DNA of 64,000 bases. It comes from CAYZHV01 sp046541355 (GTDB taxonomy: Bacteria > Spirochaetota > Spirochaetia > DSM-27196 > Alkalispirochaetaceae). Positions within the stretch are counted from its first letter, which is position 1. Every line of letters starts with the position of its first letter. The stretch is from the NCBI GenBank assembly GCA_046541355.1, contig JBKHDM010000002.1, positions 4,360 to 68,359 of the forward strand, written 5' to 3'. Below the pieces are notes generated by a model. The model saw only the letters and a program-made list of their open reading frames with translations. It was not told the DNA's origin and searched no databases. The position numbers were made by a program, and so were the translations under genes. This document shows, in pieces, positions 18,364 through 27,480 of this stretch.

Positions 18364-20307
18364 ATGGCTGATAAGAAAACCAACAGACCGGAACGCAATC
18401 CAGATAATCAGGACAGCCCGGGCTCCTTTACGCCGAGATTCGGCCCCCTGTTCCTTATAATGCTGCTTTTCGCGCTGCCCTGGATCGGAGGCCTTTTCAC
18501 AGGAGCCGGCCGCGCCGAGGTTGTTCCCTACTCCTTTTTCCTCGATGAGCTCGAATCAGAAAACGTTTCCACTGTCGAGGTCCAGGGCGAACAGATAACG
18601 GGCATCCTCGAGGAGGAGAGCTCCTACACCAGCGACGATCGCTCCACAAGTGTGACCGAGTTTCGCACCTTCATCCCTGAGAGCGTTGGAGGGGAGTACC
18701 TGCGCCGTCTCGATGATCAGGACGTTCAGGTCATTACCAGGCCTACCCAGGACACCAACTTCCTTACCCTGCTGCTCAACTTCCTCCCCTTTCTCATACT
18801 CATCTTTATCTTCTCCCGCCTCTGGAGAGGGATGCGTCAGCAGGGTGGCGAGGGCGGTGGTATGCAGGGCATGTTCAACATCGGTAAGAACAAGGCGAAG
18901 CGCTACGCTAAGAGCGACAGCGAAACCACCTTCGACGATGTGGCGGGGGCGGAGTCGACGAAGCGTGAGGTCCGGGAGATTGTGGAGTTTCTCAAGGAAC
19001 CGAAAAAGTTCTTGAAGATGGGCGCAAAGACTCCCCACGGGGTCCTTCTCGTTGGTCCTCCGGGATCGGGAAAGACCCTCCTCGCCAGGGCGATCGCCGG
19101 GGAGGCGGGGGTTCCGTTTTTCTCCATTTCCGGCTCCGACTTTGTGGAGATGTTCGTTGGTGTCGGTGCCAAACGGGTGCGTAGTCTCTTCGAAGACGCG
19201 AAGAAGAACGCCCCGAGCATCATCTTTATCGATGAGATCGATTCGATCGGACGGCGGCGCGGGGCAGGTCTCGGTGGCGGGCACGACGAGCGGGAGCAGA
19301 CGTTAAATCAGCTCCTCTCTGAGCTCGACGGTTTCGAGCAGAACGAGAGCACCATCGTCTTTGCCGCGACGAACCGGCCTGATGTGCTCGACCCGGCACT
19401 CCTGCGTCCCGGACGCTTCGACCGCCGGGTTACCGTCCCGGCGCCGGCGGTAAAGGACCGGGAGGCTATCCTCAGAATCCACGCCCGGAAAAAGCCGTTG
19501 GCCGACACGGTTGACCTCGAGCAGGTGGCAAAGAGCACGCCGGGGTTCACCGGCGCGGACCTGCAGAACCTGCTGAACGAAGCTGCCCTTCTCGCCGCCC
19601 GGCAGGACAAGGAGCAGATTACCCAGGAGGACATCAGCGGCGCCCGGGACAAGCTCATTCTCGGCCTCGAACGCTCAGGAGTGGTGATGGAAGAGCAGGA
19701 GCGCAGGACCGTCGCGTATCACGAAGCGGGGCACGCGGTGGTTGCCGCGACCGTGGAGAGCGCCGAGCCGGTCCACAAGGTAACCATCGTGCCCCGGGAG
19801 CGGGCGATGGGAGTGACCGAGCAGCTCCCCGAGGGAGACCGCTACCTCTATCGACAGGACTACCTCCTCGACCGGATCGCCGTAATGATGGGTGGCCGGG
19901 CGGCGGAGAAGCTCAAGATCGGTTCTGTTACAAGCGGCGCCGAGAACGACCTCAAGCAGGCGCAGAAGCTGGTCCGCAAGATGGTTCTCGACTGGGGTAT
20001 GAGCGACTCCTTTCAGAACATCGCCTTTGGCTCCGAGAGTCAGGATGTCTTTCTCGGCCAGGAGATCGCCCAGAAACGGGAGTACAGCGACGAAACCGCC
20101 CGGCGGGTCGACCAGGATGTTCAGCGTCTGATGGAGGAAGCGTTTAACCGTGCCTTCTCCATCCTCGAGGATAAAGATTCCTCCCTGGAGAAACTTGCTA
20201 ATCGACTTCTGGAGCAGGAGGAGGTTTCCGCCGACGAGGTCCTCGAGATTGTCGGCAGCAACGGTACGAAGCGCGGGAGCGACGGGAGGGACGAAAAGCG
20301 GGAGTAG
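18364..20307 (+). CDS. ftsH: ATP-dependent zinc metalloprotease FtsH
   Basis: 647 residues, normal length. The N-terminus has two transmembrane helices (about residues 28-46 and 131-152) flanking a small periplasmic domain. The AAA module has Walker A G-P-P-G-S-G-K-T, Walker B I-I-F-I-D-E-I-D, and the second region of homology R-P-D-V-L-D-P-A-L-L-R-P-G-R-F-D-R. The protease has the zinc motif H-E-A-G-H. It degrades membrane and regulatory proteins as a membrane-bound hexamer. No clear ribosome site precedes the ATG. Confidence 0.98.
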   Translation: MADKKTNRPERNPDNQDSPGSFTPRFGPLFLIMLLFALPWIGGLFTGAGRAEVVPYSFFLDELESENVSTVEVQGEQITGILEEESSYTSDDRSTSVTEFRTFIPESVGGEYLRRLDDQDVQVITRPTQDTNFLTLLLNFLPFLILIFIFSRLWRGMRQQGGEGGGMQGMFNIGKNKAKRYAKSDSETTFDDVAGAESTKREVREIVEFLKEPKKFLKMGAKTPHGVLLVGPPGSGKTLLARAIAGEAGVPFFSISGSDFVEMFVGVGAKRVRSLFEDAKKNAPSIIFIDEIDSIGRRRGAGLGGGHDEREQTLNQLLSELDGFEQNESTIVFAATNRPDVLDPALLRPGRFDRRVTVPAPAVKDREAILRIHARKKPLADTVDLEQVAKSTPGFTGADLQNLLNEAALLAARQDKEQITQEDISGARDKLILGLERSGVVMEEQERRTVAYHEAGHAVVAATVESAEPVHKVTIVPRERAMGVTEQLPEGDRYLYRQDYLLDRIAVMMGGRAAEKLKIGSVTSGAENDLKQAQKLVRKMVLDWGMSDSFQNIAFGSESQDVFLGQEIAQKREYSDETARRVDQDVQRLMEEAFNRAFSILEDKDSSLEKLANRLLEQEEVSADEVLEIVGSNGTKRGSDGRDEKRE

Positions 20308-20350
20308 AGCGGTATGCAGTCCGGCGAGCTCGCGATATATTCGACCCGAG

Positions 20351-21610
20351 ATGATCCGAGGACTCCTTGCTATACCTTTTCTCGCCCTGGTCGCTCTCTC
20401 GGTGAGCGCCGACGGGAGAACGCCGACCCCCGATGAGATTTGTGAGGCGGCTCCCAGTACAAAGGTTGTCTCGATACGCTTCGAGGGACTCAGAAAAACG
20501 CGGGAGTCGGTTCTGCGAAGGGCGATCTCCTTCGAGCTTGGGGACACCTGGAGCGAGGAGAGCCGGGAGCAAATGAGACGGGAGCTTCGCAGCCTCGGCC
20601 TCTTTGACCGGGTGGAAATCTCGGAGACCGTTGCGCGCCCTGAGGAAGGGGAGATCGAGCTGGTTGTGAGCCTCAGGGAGCGGTGGACCCTGGTACCGAT
20701 ACCCTTTTTCACCTCCACATCTTCCGGAAGCAGCGGCGGGCTGTTTGTTCTCGAGAACAATCTTCTCGGGTTCAACAAGCAGCTGATCGCCGGCGGCGCC
20801 TACGGAACCGCCGGGTTCAACGGCATTTTTATCTACAACGACCCGTCGATCTCCGGAACCGACATCATCGGAGGAACGGCGCTGACAGTCGGCCGCGCTG
20901 AGCAGGAGGCGGTGGACCTCGACGGCGAGAGCATCGCGACCTGGGAGAGCCTCACGAGCACAGCGTCACTCCGCCTCGGCTACAGGATATCCCGGGAGCT
21001 CGATGTCACCACCTCCCTGAGCTACCGAGCAGACGAGTTCTCCCCCGGCCTAGCGCCCCCCGGGGCGTCGGAGGTCGAGGCGGAACTCTTTAATGCGGTC
21101 TCCCTGAGCTGGAGCCGGGTCGACCCGCTGCGTTTCTTTAACGCCGGACCCCGAGGGGAGATCGAAGGCGAGTACCAGCTTACCGGCGAGATTTTCGAGG
21201 AGCGGAGTCTTCGATTCTCCCTGGACCACGATTTTCCCTTGTTCGACGGCCACCGTTTAGGCTATGCTTTGACAGCCGAGGAGAGCATTCGCTCTATCTG
21301 GCGGGCAACCTCCCTCGGGGGTCGCCCGACCCAGCGCACCCTGGAACGCGGCAGCCTGCCGGCGGAACGCTATCTCACCGGCGGTCTATCCTACGAGATT
21401 CCGGTCTACCGCCCCGACTGGGGGACAATAACCCTCCTGAGCTTCTATGAGGGGGGCCTCATCGATGAGGTCGGCTCCTACCACGGCCCGGGGGGAGGCT
21501 TTCGGATCTACGTGAGTCGGGTAACCCTTCCGGCGGTGGGCTTCGATTACGCATACCGCGTACCGAACGAGCAGTGGCTATTCAGTTTTTCCGTCGGGAT
21601 GGGCATGTGA
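20351..21610 (+). CDS. outer-membrane Omp85/TamA-like protein with one POTRA domain
   Basis: 419 residues from ATG 20351; the open frame extends back into ftsH but that part is not coding-like. A signal peptide ends in V-S-A-D. Residues 35-105 look like one POTRA domain (V-V-S-I-R-F-E-G-L, then L-R-S-L-G-L-F-D-R-V-E-I). The remainder alternates in a beta-barrel pattern, with many Gly/aromatic strand ends. This suggests an Omp85-superfamily outer-membrane protein, shorter than BamA (which has five POTRA domains), so possibly a TamA-like assembly factor or a surface lipid/protein translocator. The gene overlaps the next kinase gene by four bases if that gene starts at 21607. Confidence 0.75.
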   Translation: MIRGLLAIPFLALVALSVSADGRTPTPDEICEAAPSTKVVSIRFEGLRKTRESVLRRAISFELGDTWSEESREQMRRELRSLGLFDRVEISETVARPEEGEIELVVSLRERWTLVPIPFFTSTSSGSSGGLFVLENNLLGFNKQLIAGGAYGTAGFNGIFIYNDPSISGTDIIGGTALTVGRAEQEAVDLDGESIATWESLTSTASLRLGYRISRELDVTTSLSYRADEFSPGLAPPGASEVEAELFNAVSLSWSRVDPLRFFNAGPRGEIEGEYQLTGEIFEERSLRFSLDHDFPLFDGHRLGYALTAEESIRSIWRATSLGGRPTQRTLERGSLPAERYLTGGLSYEIPVYRPDWGTITLLSFYEGGLIDEVGSYHGPGGGFRIYVSRVTLPAVGFDYAYRVPNEQWLFSFSVGMGM

Positions 21611-22260
21611 GGAAACCAGTGATTGTTATTGAAGGACAGATCGGTGTCGGTAAGACGACCATAGGCGAGGTACTCGAGGAACGCTACGGTATCTCCCTCT
21701 TTCGGGAGCTCACCAGGCAGTCGACCCTGGAGCTTCTCGACTCCTTTTACGCGGACAAAAAGCGATGGGCCTTTACCCTGCAGGTCCACTTTCTCAACGA
21801 GCGGTTCCGAATGATAAAAGAGATATTCAAAAACGGTGGCGGTCTGCTCGACCGGTCGATCTACGGAGACCGGATCTTTGCAGACCTCCTGCACGCCGAC
21901 GGGGATATGAACTCCCAGGAGTTCGAAACCTACGAGACCCTTCTCAACAACATGCTCGAGCACGCCCAGAAACCGGACCTCCTGGTCTACCTCGATTGCA
22001 GCGTCGACACGGCACTGGCGCGGATCAAGCGGCGCAACAGAGGGCTCGAGGCGGGGATTCCGCGGCAGTATCTGGAGAAGCTCAACGAACGCTATCTGCG
22101 CTGGTTCGAGGAGTACGACCTCTCACCGAAGATCATGATCGACACCGAAACCTTCCACGTCGACTACCCGGAACAGCTCGAGGATGCCCTGTTGCAGATC
22201 GACGAGAAACTCAAGAGGAGTAGCCGATACTCCCAAGCAGTGTTGCATAGGCAGCGTTGA
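21607..22260 (+). CDS. deoxynucleoside kinase
   Basis: 217 residues if started at GTG 21607; a GTG at 21619 with GTGAGGA ahead of it is equally possible, giving 213 residues. Walker A is G-Q-I-G-V-G-K-T near the N-terminus. Family landmarks include F-R-E-L-T, the L-D-R-S-I-Y-G-D-R segment (DRS motif of deoxyadenosine/deoxyguanosine kinases), and a lid region rich in Arg (R-I-K-R-R-N-R). It phosphorylates deoxynucleosides for salvage. Its 3' end overlaps the oppositely oriented J-domain gene by 50 bases. Confidence 0.88.
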   Translation: MRKPVIVIEGQIGVGKTTIGEVLEERYGISLFRELTRQSTLELLDSFYADKKRWAFTLQVHFLNERFRMIKEIFKNGGGLLDRSIYGDRIFADLLHADGDMNSQEFETYETLLNNMLEHAQKPDLLVYLDCSVDTALARIKRRNRGLEAGIPRQYLEKLNERYLRWFEEYDLSPKIMIDTETFHVDYPEQLEDALLQIDEKLKRSSRYSQAVLHRQR

Positions 22261-23134
22261 GCTCCCGGGCGACCTCGCCACCCCGGGGATTAACGTCGGG
22301 GTGGTAGCGGAGCATCGCCTTGCGGTAGGCGCGGCGGATCTCCAACCGTTTCGCCCCGGCCGGCACGCCGAGGAGCGTTCTCGCCCACGCCTCTCCCTCG
22401 CGACTCCCGGCGCCTCCCGCACCCCGGCTACCCTCCCGCTCCCGGCGGCGCTGCTCCCGGTCCGAAAAGTAGGACTCCCGGACCCTCGGCTTGATAAAGC
22501 CCTCATCCACCGCAAGGCGGTAGACCTGTTCGTAGAACCCCGCCCCGAGGACCGGATAGCTGAGAATATTGCGCCGACGAAGCATCCCGATGTACTCAAG
22601 GAGTGTCCCTCTCCCCCTCGACGGTAGCTCCTCCTCCCGGATAAACCGTTGCGTTACCGCCTCGGCCAACTCCTCTATCGGCAGCTGTTCGGCGAGGATA
22701 CGCCGGGCAACCTCTCTGTAATCGAGCCCCCGGGAGAGTTCATGGCGAATCCGCTGCGCCTCGGGACTCGAGGAAAGCTCGGAAAATCGCTCCCCCACCG
22801 CCCGGGCGTAGCCGCCGATGAGCCGCTCCTGCAGCCGCGCTCCCGCCTCCTGAGGGACAAACACCCCCGCCCGATAGAGTTCCTCCGCCGCACGGGGGTA
22901 GCCGACCTCTTCGAGGAGAGTCACGAGCTGCCCGACCTCCTCCCGGCCGAACCCGTCTGTCGCCGCGGAAAGGGATATACCCCTCGGGTTCTCATAGATC
23001 CGTCGGTAGAGGTCCACCAGGTCGAGGTCGAGAAGCTTCGCGAGCTTTTCAACCGAGAGTCGCCACTCCTCCTGGGAGCTCATCGCTTCGAGGAGATTCG
23101 TCGGCAGGGAGGCTCGGGAATTGTTGACACCCAT
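22211..23134 (-). CDS. J-domain protein with C-terminal DnaJ domain
   Basis: 307 residues. The J domain is at the extreme C-terminus, with the H-P-D tripeptide in Y-H-P-D-V-N and the basic helix E-I-R-R-A-Y-R-K-A-M ahead of it, so it should stimulate an Hsp70 ATPase. The preceding 230 residues are helical and charged with no motif I recognise; they probably hold the client-binding or localisation part. The linker before the J domain is Arg/Gly/Glu-rich. It is divergent from the glycine-riboswitch gene and convergent, with a 50-base overlap, with the deoxynucleoside kinase gene. Confidence 0.85.
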   Translation of the reverse strand: MGVNNSRASLPTNLLEAMSSQEEWRLSVEKLAKLLDLDLVDLYRRIYENPRGISLSAATDGFGREEVGQLVTLLEEVGYPRAAEELYRAGVFVPQEAGARLQERLIGGYARAVGERFSELSSSPEAQRIRHELSRGLDYREVARRILAEQLPIEELAEAVTQRFIREEELPSRGRGTLLEYIGMLRRRNILSYPVLGAGFYEQVYRLAVDEGFIKPRVRESYFSDREQRRREREGSRGAGGAGSREGEAWARTLLGVPAGAKRLEIRRAYRKAMLRYHPDVNPRGGEVARELNAAYATLLGSIGYSS

Positions 23135-23164
23135 ACCGCATGGTACTAGATTACAGATATTGTC

Positions 23165-23367
23165 GGCGAGAGAGCGTCTCCCGTAAGAGGAGGCCGCCGA
23201 AGGTGCAAGGCCCGGCTCATGGCCAAGGCGGGACCGAAACTCTCAGGCAAAAGGGTCGCCGACACCGTGTAACATCTCTGGAGAGTCGCGCCGCTTTCGG
23301 CGCGCACCGACGGGGCAGACGGGACGTCAGGTCGCGTTAATCTCTCAGGTACGGGACAGGGAGAACA
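23165..23367 (+). promoter_or_regulatory. tandem glycine riboswitch
   Basis: Two consecutive glycine aptamers precede the gcvT-gcvP fusion gene. The first (about 23167-23262) has G-C-C-G-A-A-G-G-T-G-C-A-A, followed by C-T-C-T-C-A-G-G-C-A-A-A-A-G-G. The second (about 23274-23367) has C-T-C-T-G-G-A-G-A-G, A-C-C-G-A-C-G-G-G-G-C-A and C-T-C-T-C-A-G-G-T-A. These are the conserved core elements of both halves. Glycine binding normally switches the downstream glycine-cleavage gene on. The second aptamer ends six bases before the AGGAGG site of the gene, so control of translation initiation is likely. Confidence 0.93.
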
Positions 23368-23384
23368 GGGCCAGGAGGTTCTCG

Positions 23385-26300
23385 ATGAGTGGACGCCGTA
23401 CCCGGTTGTACGATTGGCATATTCGCAACAACGCAAAGACCGTTACCTTCGCCGGCTGGGAGATGCCCCTGGCCTATCAGCGTGGCGCTGTGGAAGAGCA
23501 CCGCATTACCCGACGCAGCGCGGGGCTGTTTGATATCGACCACATGGGTCAGTTTGAGCTGACAGGCCCGGAATCCGCCGAGGCCCTCGCTCACCTTCTC
23601 TCCTTCGACCCCACCGGACTCGCCCCCTGGGAATCCCACTACGCTCTCCTCCTTGCGGAGGACGCGGGAGTGATCGATGACCTGTTCGTCTATCGGTTAC
23701 CGGACCGCTGGCTTATCGTGGTCAACGCAGCTAAGAGGGAAGAGGACTTCCTCTGGATGCAACGGCACATCAGCGAGTTCTCGGCGACCCTCGTTGACCG
23801 CTCCGACCAGCTTTACATGATAGCCCTCCAGGGCCCCCGGGCCCTCGAGCTTTTTGCAGCCGCCATGGCGCGCTCCGGCGCCCCCTCACTCTGGACCCCA
23901 CCGCCCCGATTCTTCTCCCAGGAGATCGAGCTCGAGGGGGTTCCCGTGGTCCTCGGCAGGACCGGCTACACCGGGGAGGACGGGGTGGAGCTCTTCTTTC
24001 CCGAGGAGGCGGCGGAAAAGATCTGGAGCCTCCTGCTTACAACCGCGCGACAAGGGAAGATCGAGATTACCCCCGCGGGTCTTGCAGCCCGGGACTCCCT
24101 GCGCTTCGAGCCGGGATTCGCCCTCTACGGCCACGAGATCTCCAGGAAGGTAACGCCCCTGGAGGCGAGACTGACCTGGTGTTGCACCATGGACGGAAGT
24201 TTCGTCGGAGGCGACGCTCTGCGAGCTCGAAAGGCTGCGGGAAGCGAAACCCGCCTGGCCACCTTTGTCATGGAGGACAAAGGGGTGCCCCGGGAGGGAT
24301 ATCTCATCTACAACGGCGAGGGAGGGCAGATCGGCGAGGTTGTAACCGGAATGTACGCCCCGACGGCGGACGTTTACGCAGGCAACGCCTTTCTCTCGAA
24401 ACCTCACGCCCAGGTCGGGACGGAGCTGTTCGTCGACATCCGCGGCCGTCGCAAACGGGCGAAGGTGGTCCGTCGCCCCCTGTACAAGCCCTCCTACCGA
24501 ACAGGAGAGGCCGGAGCCTTCGAGCTACCGGAGAGTGCGAGTTTCCAGCGCCGGCACATCGGGCCTGATGAACAGGAAGAGGCGCAGATGCTCCACGCCC
24601 TCGGTTACGAGAGTCTCGAGGAGCTGTGCGACGCCGCTGTACCGGCGTCGATCCGGATGGACACCACCGTTGATCTACCTGACGGGATCAGCGAGCAGGA
24701 GGCGATGGAAGAAAACGCCGCCTTCGCCCGGGCTAATCGCGGTGGAACCGCCCTCATCGGCATGGGCTACTACGGGACGATCACCCCGGAGGTGATAAAG
24801 CGTAACATCCTCGAGAACCCCTCCTGGTACACCCAGTACACCCCTTACCAGGCGGAGATCGCTCAGGGACGACTCGAGGCGCTTCTCAACTTTCAGACGA
24901 TGGTAAGTGAGCTCACGGGGATGCAGCTCGCCAACGCCTCACTCCTCGACGAGGCGACCGCTGCGGCTGAGGCGATGATCCTCGCCATGCGCGCCCAGAG
25001 CCGCAGCAGCGAGAAAGACACCATCGTTGTCTCCTCGAGCTGTCACCCCCAGACGATCGAAGTGATGCGTACCAGGGCGGAGCCCCAGGATATCCGGCTT
25101 GTCGTCGGCCCTCGTGACAAGCTTCCCATTGACGAGCGCACCTTCGCCGTCCTGGTCCAGTATCCAGGCAGTGACGGCTCCCTGCTCCCCTGGGATTCGG
25201 TCGCCGAGAAGAGCCACGAGGTCGGAGCGCTTCTGATTGTGGCGGCGGACCTGCTCAGTCTCACCCTCCTGCGGGAACCAGGGAGCTTCGGTGCGGATGT
25301 GGTGGTCGGCTCAACCCAGCGCTTCGGCGTTCCCCTCGGTTTCGGCGGGCCTCACGCAGCCTTTCTTGCGACCCGTGACCAGTACCGTCGGCTCCTGCCC
25401 GGGCGGCTGGTCGGGGTATCGAGGGATCGCCACGGTAATCCCGCCATGCGCCTCACCCTGCAGACCAGGGAGCAGCATATCCGAAGGGATCGAGCCACCA
25501 GCAATATCTGCACCGCTCAGGTCCTCCCGGCTATCCTCGCATCGATGTACGCGGTCTACCACGGTCCTGAGGGGCTGAGGGCTATCGCGATGCGCATACG
25601 CACCCTCACCCGCGCCCTCCGCTCGGGCTTGCTGGAGCTCGGCTTTGAGGTGAGCCCGAAGGATGAGATCTTCGACACCCTCACCGTCGGCCTCACCACC
25701 GCAGGCGAGGCGGCACGACTGGTAAAGGCTCTCGCAAAGGAGAGGGTCTACCTGCGGGAGTACAGGGACGCAAGAGTAGGACTATCCGTCGACGAGACCA
25801 CTACAGCCGCCCTCGTCGAAGAGCTCCTCGGTCAGTTCGCCTCACTCAGGGGCCGGAGTGCACCGGCTCTCGCCACGCTCCTGCGGACCGCGGAGGCGGA
25901 GGTGGAGGAGACTCACCGGCGGGTGAGTGCGTTTCTCAGGGAACCAGTCTTTCGGGAGCACAGGACCGAGACCAAAATGCTTCGCTACATGAAACGTCTC
26001 GAGCAGCGGGACCTCTCTCTCGCCCACGCGATGATTCCCCTCGGCTCCTGCACCATGAAGCTCAACGCCTCGGCGGAGATGGCAAGCCTCTCCCTCCCCG
26101 GGATATCCGGGCTTCACCCGTTTCTCCCGGCGAGTGCGACCGCCGGCTACTACTCCCTCTTTCGCAAGCTCGAGTCCCAACTCGCACGGATAACCGGATT
26201 TGCCGGGACCACGCTCCAGCCCAACAGCGGCGCCCAAGGTGAGTTCACCGGTCTGATGCTTATCCGGCAGTACCATCGCAGCCGGGCAGAAGCACACCGA

Positions 26301-27431
26301 ACACTCTGCGTCATCCCCGACTCCGCTCATGGGACAAACCCGGCGAGCGCCGTCATGGCGGGGATGGAGGTTGCGGTCCTCGAGAGCCGGGAAGACGGCT
26401 CGATCGACATGGAACGGCTTGAAGCCCTCCTCGAGGAGCGCAAGGAACAGCTCGCGGCGATGATGATAACCTACCCGTCGACCCACGGCGTGTTCGAGTC
26501 ACAGATCACGGAGATCTGCGACATGGTTCATCGGGCCGGTGGGCTTGTCTACATGGACGGGGCGAACATGAACGCCCAGGTCGGGCTCACCGCCCCGGCA
26601 AAGATCGGTGCCGACGTCTGCCACATCAACCTCCACAAGACCTTCGCCATACCCCACGGAGGCGGCGGTCCAGGAATGGGTCCGGTCTGCGTCGCCCCCC
26701 ATCTGCTCCCCTTTCTGCCGACCCATCCGGTCCTCGACCCGAAGGAGGCGCACCCCCGGGGAGGCGAGGAGGGTCGTCGCGATCCGATCGGGCCGGTCTC
26801 CGCCGCCCCCTGGGGAAGCGCTTCGATCCTTCCGATCTCCGAGAGTTACATCCGGATGCTCGGAGGCCCTGGACTGAGGAAGGTGTCGATGGTGGCGATC
26901 CTCAACGCGAACTACATCGCCGCCCGCCTGCAGGACGCCTTTCCGATCCTCTATCGCGGGGAGCAGGGCACTGTCGCCCACGAGTGCATTATCGACCTGC
27001 GCCATCTGGAGAAGGAGACCGGGATAACCGTGGAGGATGTGGCAAAACGGCTGATTGACTACGGCTTCCACGCCCCGACCATGTCCTGGCCGGTGCCGGG
27101 GACACTGATGATCGAGCCCACCGAGAGTGAGGCGAGGGACGAACTCGACCGGTTCTGCGACGCGATGCTTGCCGTCCGGCAGGAGATCGACCAGGTCGCC
27201 GAGGGGGTCTACCCGAAGGAGGACAACCCCCTGGTCAACGCGCCCCACACCCTCAGGGACGTTATCGAGGAGGAGTGGACTCACCCCTACTCCCGGGAGG
27301 CCGCAGCCTACCCCCTGCCCTGGGTAAGGGAGCACAAGTTCTGGCCCGCGGTGGCGAGGGTGGACAACGTCTGGGGCGACAGGAACCTGCAGTGCAGCTG
27401 CGCTCCGATCGCAGACTACCAGGGCACCTGA
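23385..27431 (+). CDS. fused aminomethyltransferase-glycine dehydrogenase (GcvT-GcvP)
   Basis: 1348 residues in one uninterrupted frame from ATG 23385 with AGGAGG at 23373-23378. Residues 1 to about 370 are a complete GcvT (T-protein): F-A-G-W-E-M-P near residue 25, G-L-F-D-I-D-H-M-G, and G-R-T-G-Y-T-G-E-D-G. From about residue 385 a complete GcvP (P-protein) begins with F-Q-R-R-H-I-G-P. Its N-terminal half runs to about 840 and its C-terminal half to the end. The PLP-binding Lys lies in L-H-K-T-F at about residue 1085, followed by a G-G-G-G-P-G loop. The P-protein decarboxylates glycine; the T-protein releases the aminomethyl group to tetrahydrofolate. H-protein and lipoamide dehydrogenase genes are not in the window. 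Fusing T to P would place both active sites next to each other for the shared H-protein shuttle. Confidence 0.95.
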   Translation: MSGRRTRLYDWHIRNNAKTVTFAGWEMPLAYQRGAVEEHRITRRSAGLFDIDHMGQFELTGPESAEALAHLLSFDPTGLAPWESHYALLLAEDAGVIDDLFVYRLPDRWLIVVNAAKREEDFLWMQRHISEFSATLVDRSDQLYMIALQGPRALELFAAAMARSGAPSLWTPPPRFFSQEIELEGVPVVLGRTGYTGEDGVELFFPEEAAEKIWSLLLTTARQGKIEITPAGLAARDSLRFEPGFALYGHEISRKVTPLEARLTWCCTMDGSFVGGDALRARKAAGSETRLATFVMEDKGVPREGYLIYNGEGGQIGEVVTGMYAPTADVYAGNAFLSKPHAQVGTELFVDIRGRRKRAKVVRRPLYKPSYRTGEAGAFELPESASFQRRHIGPDEQEEAQMLHALGYESLEELCDAAVPASIRMDTTVDLPDGISEQEAMEENAAFARANRGGTALIGMGYYGTITPEVIKRNILENPSWYTQYTPYQAEIAQGRLEALLNFQTMVSELTGMQLANASLLDEATAAAEAMILAMRAQSRSSEKDTIVVSSSCHPQTIEVMRTRAEPQDIRLVVGPRDKLPIDERTFAVLVQYPGSDGSLLPWDSVAEKSHEVGALLIVAADLLSLTLLREPGSFGADVVVGSTQRFGVPLGFGGPHAAFLATRDQYRRLLPGRLVGVSRDRHGNPAMRLTLQTREQHIRRDRATSNICTAQVLPAILASMYAVYHGPEGLRAIAMRIRTLTRALRSGLLELGFEVSPKDEIFDTLTVGLTTAGEAARLVKALAKERVYLREYRDARVGLSVDETTTAALVEELLGQFASLRGRSAPALATLLRTAEAEVEETHRRVSAFLREPVFREHRTETKMLRYMKRLEQRDLSLAHAMIPLGSCTMKLNASAEMASLSLPGISGLHPFLPASATAGYYSLFRKLESQLARITGFAGTTLQPNSGAQGEFTGLMLIRQYHRSRAEAHRTLCVIPDSAHGTNPASAVMAGMEVAVLESREDGSIDMERLEALLEERKEQLAAMMITYPSTHGVFESQITEICDMVHRAGGLVYMDGANMNAQVGLTAPAKIGADVCHINLHKTFAIPHGGGGPGMGPVCVAPHLLPFLPTHPVLDPKEAHPRGGEEGRRDPIGPVSAAPWGSASILPISESYIRMLGGPGLRKVSMVAILNANYIAARLQDAFPILYRGEQGTVAHECIIDLRHLEKETGITVEDVAKRLIDYGFHAPTMSWPVPGTLMIEPTESEARDELDRFCDAMLAVRQEIDQVAEGVYPKEDNPLVNAPHTLRDVIEEEWTHPYSREAAAYPLPWVREHKFWPAVARVDNVWGDRNLQCSCAPIADYQGT

Positions 27432-27480
27432 GGCGTGGACAGCCGCCCTGCCCCCTCGTAACTCCTGCCCCGGGGGAGGG

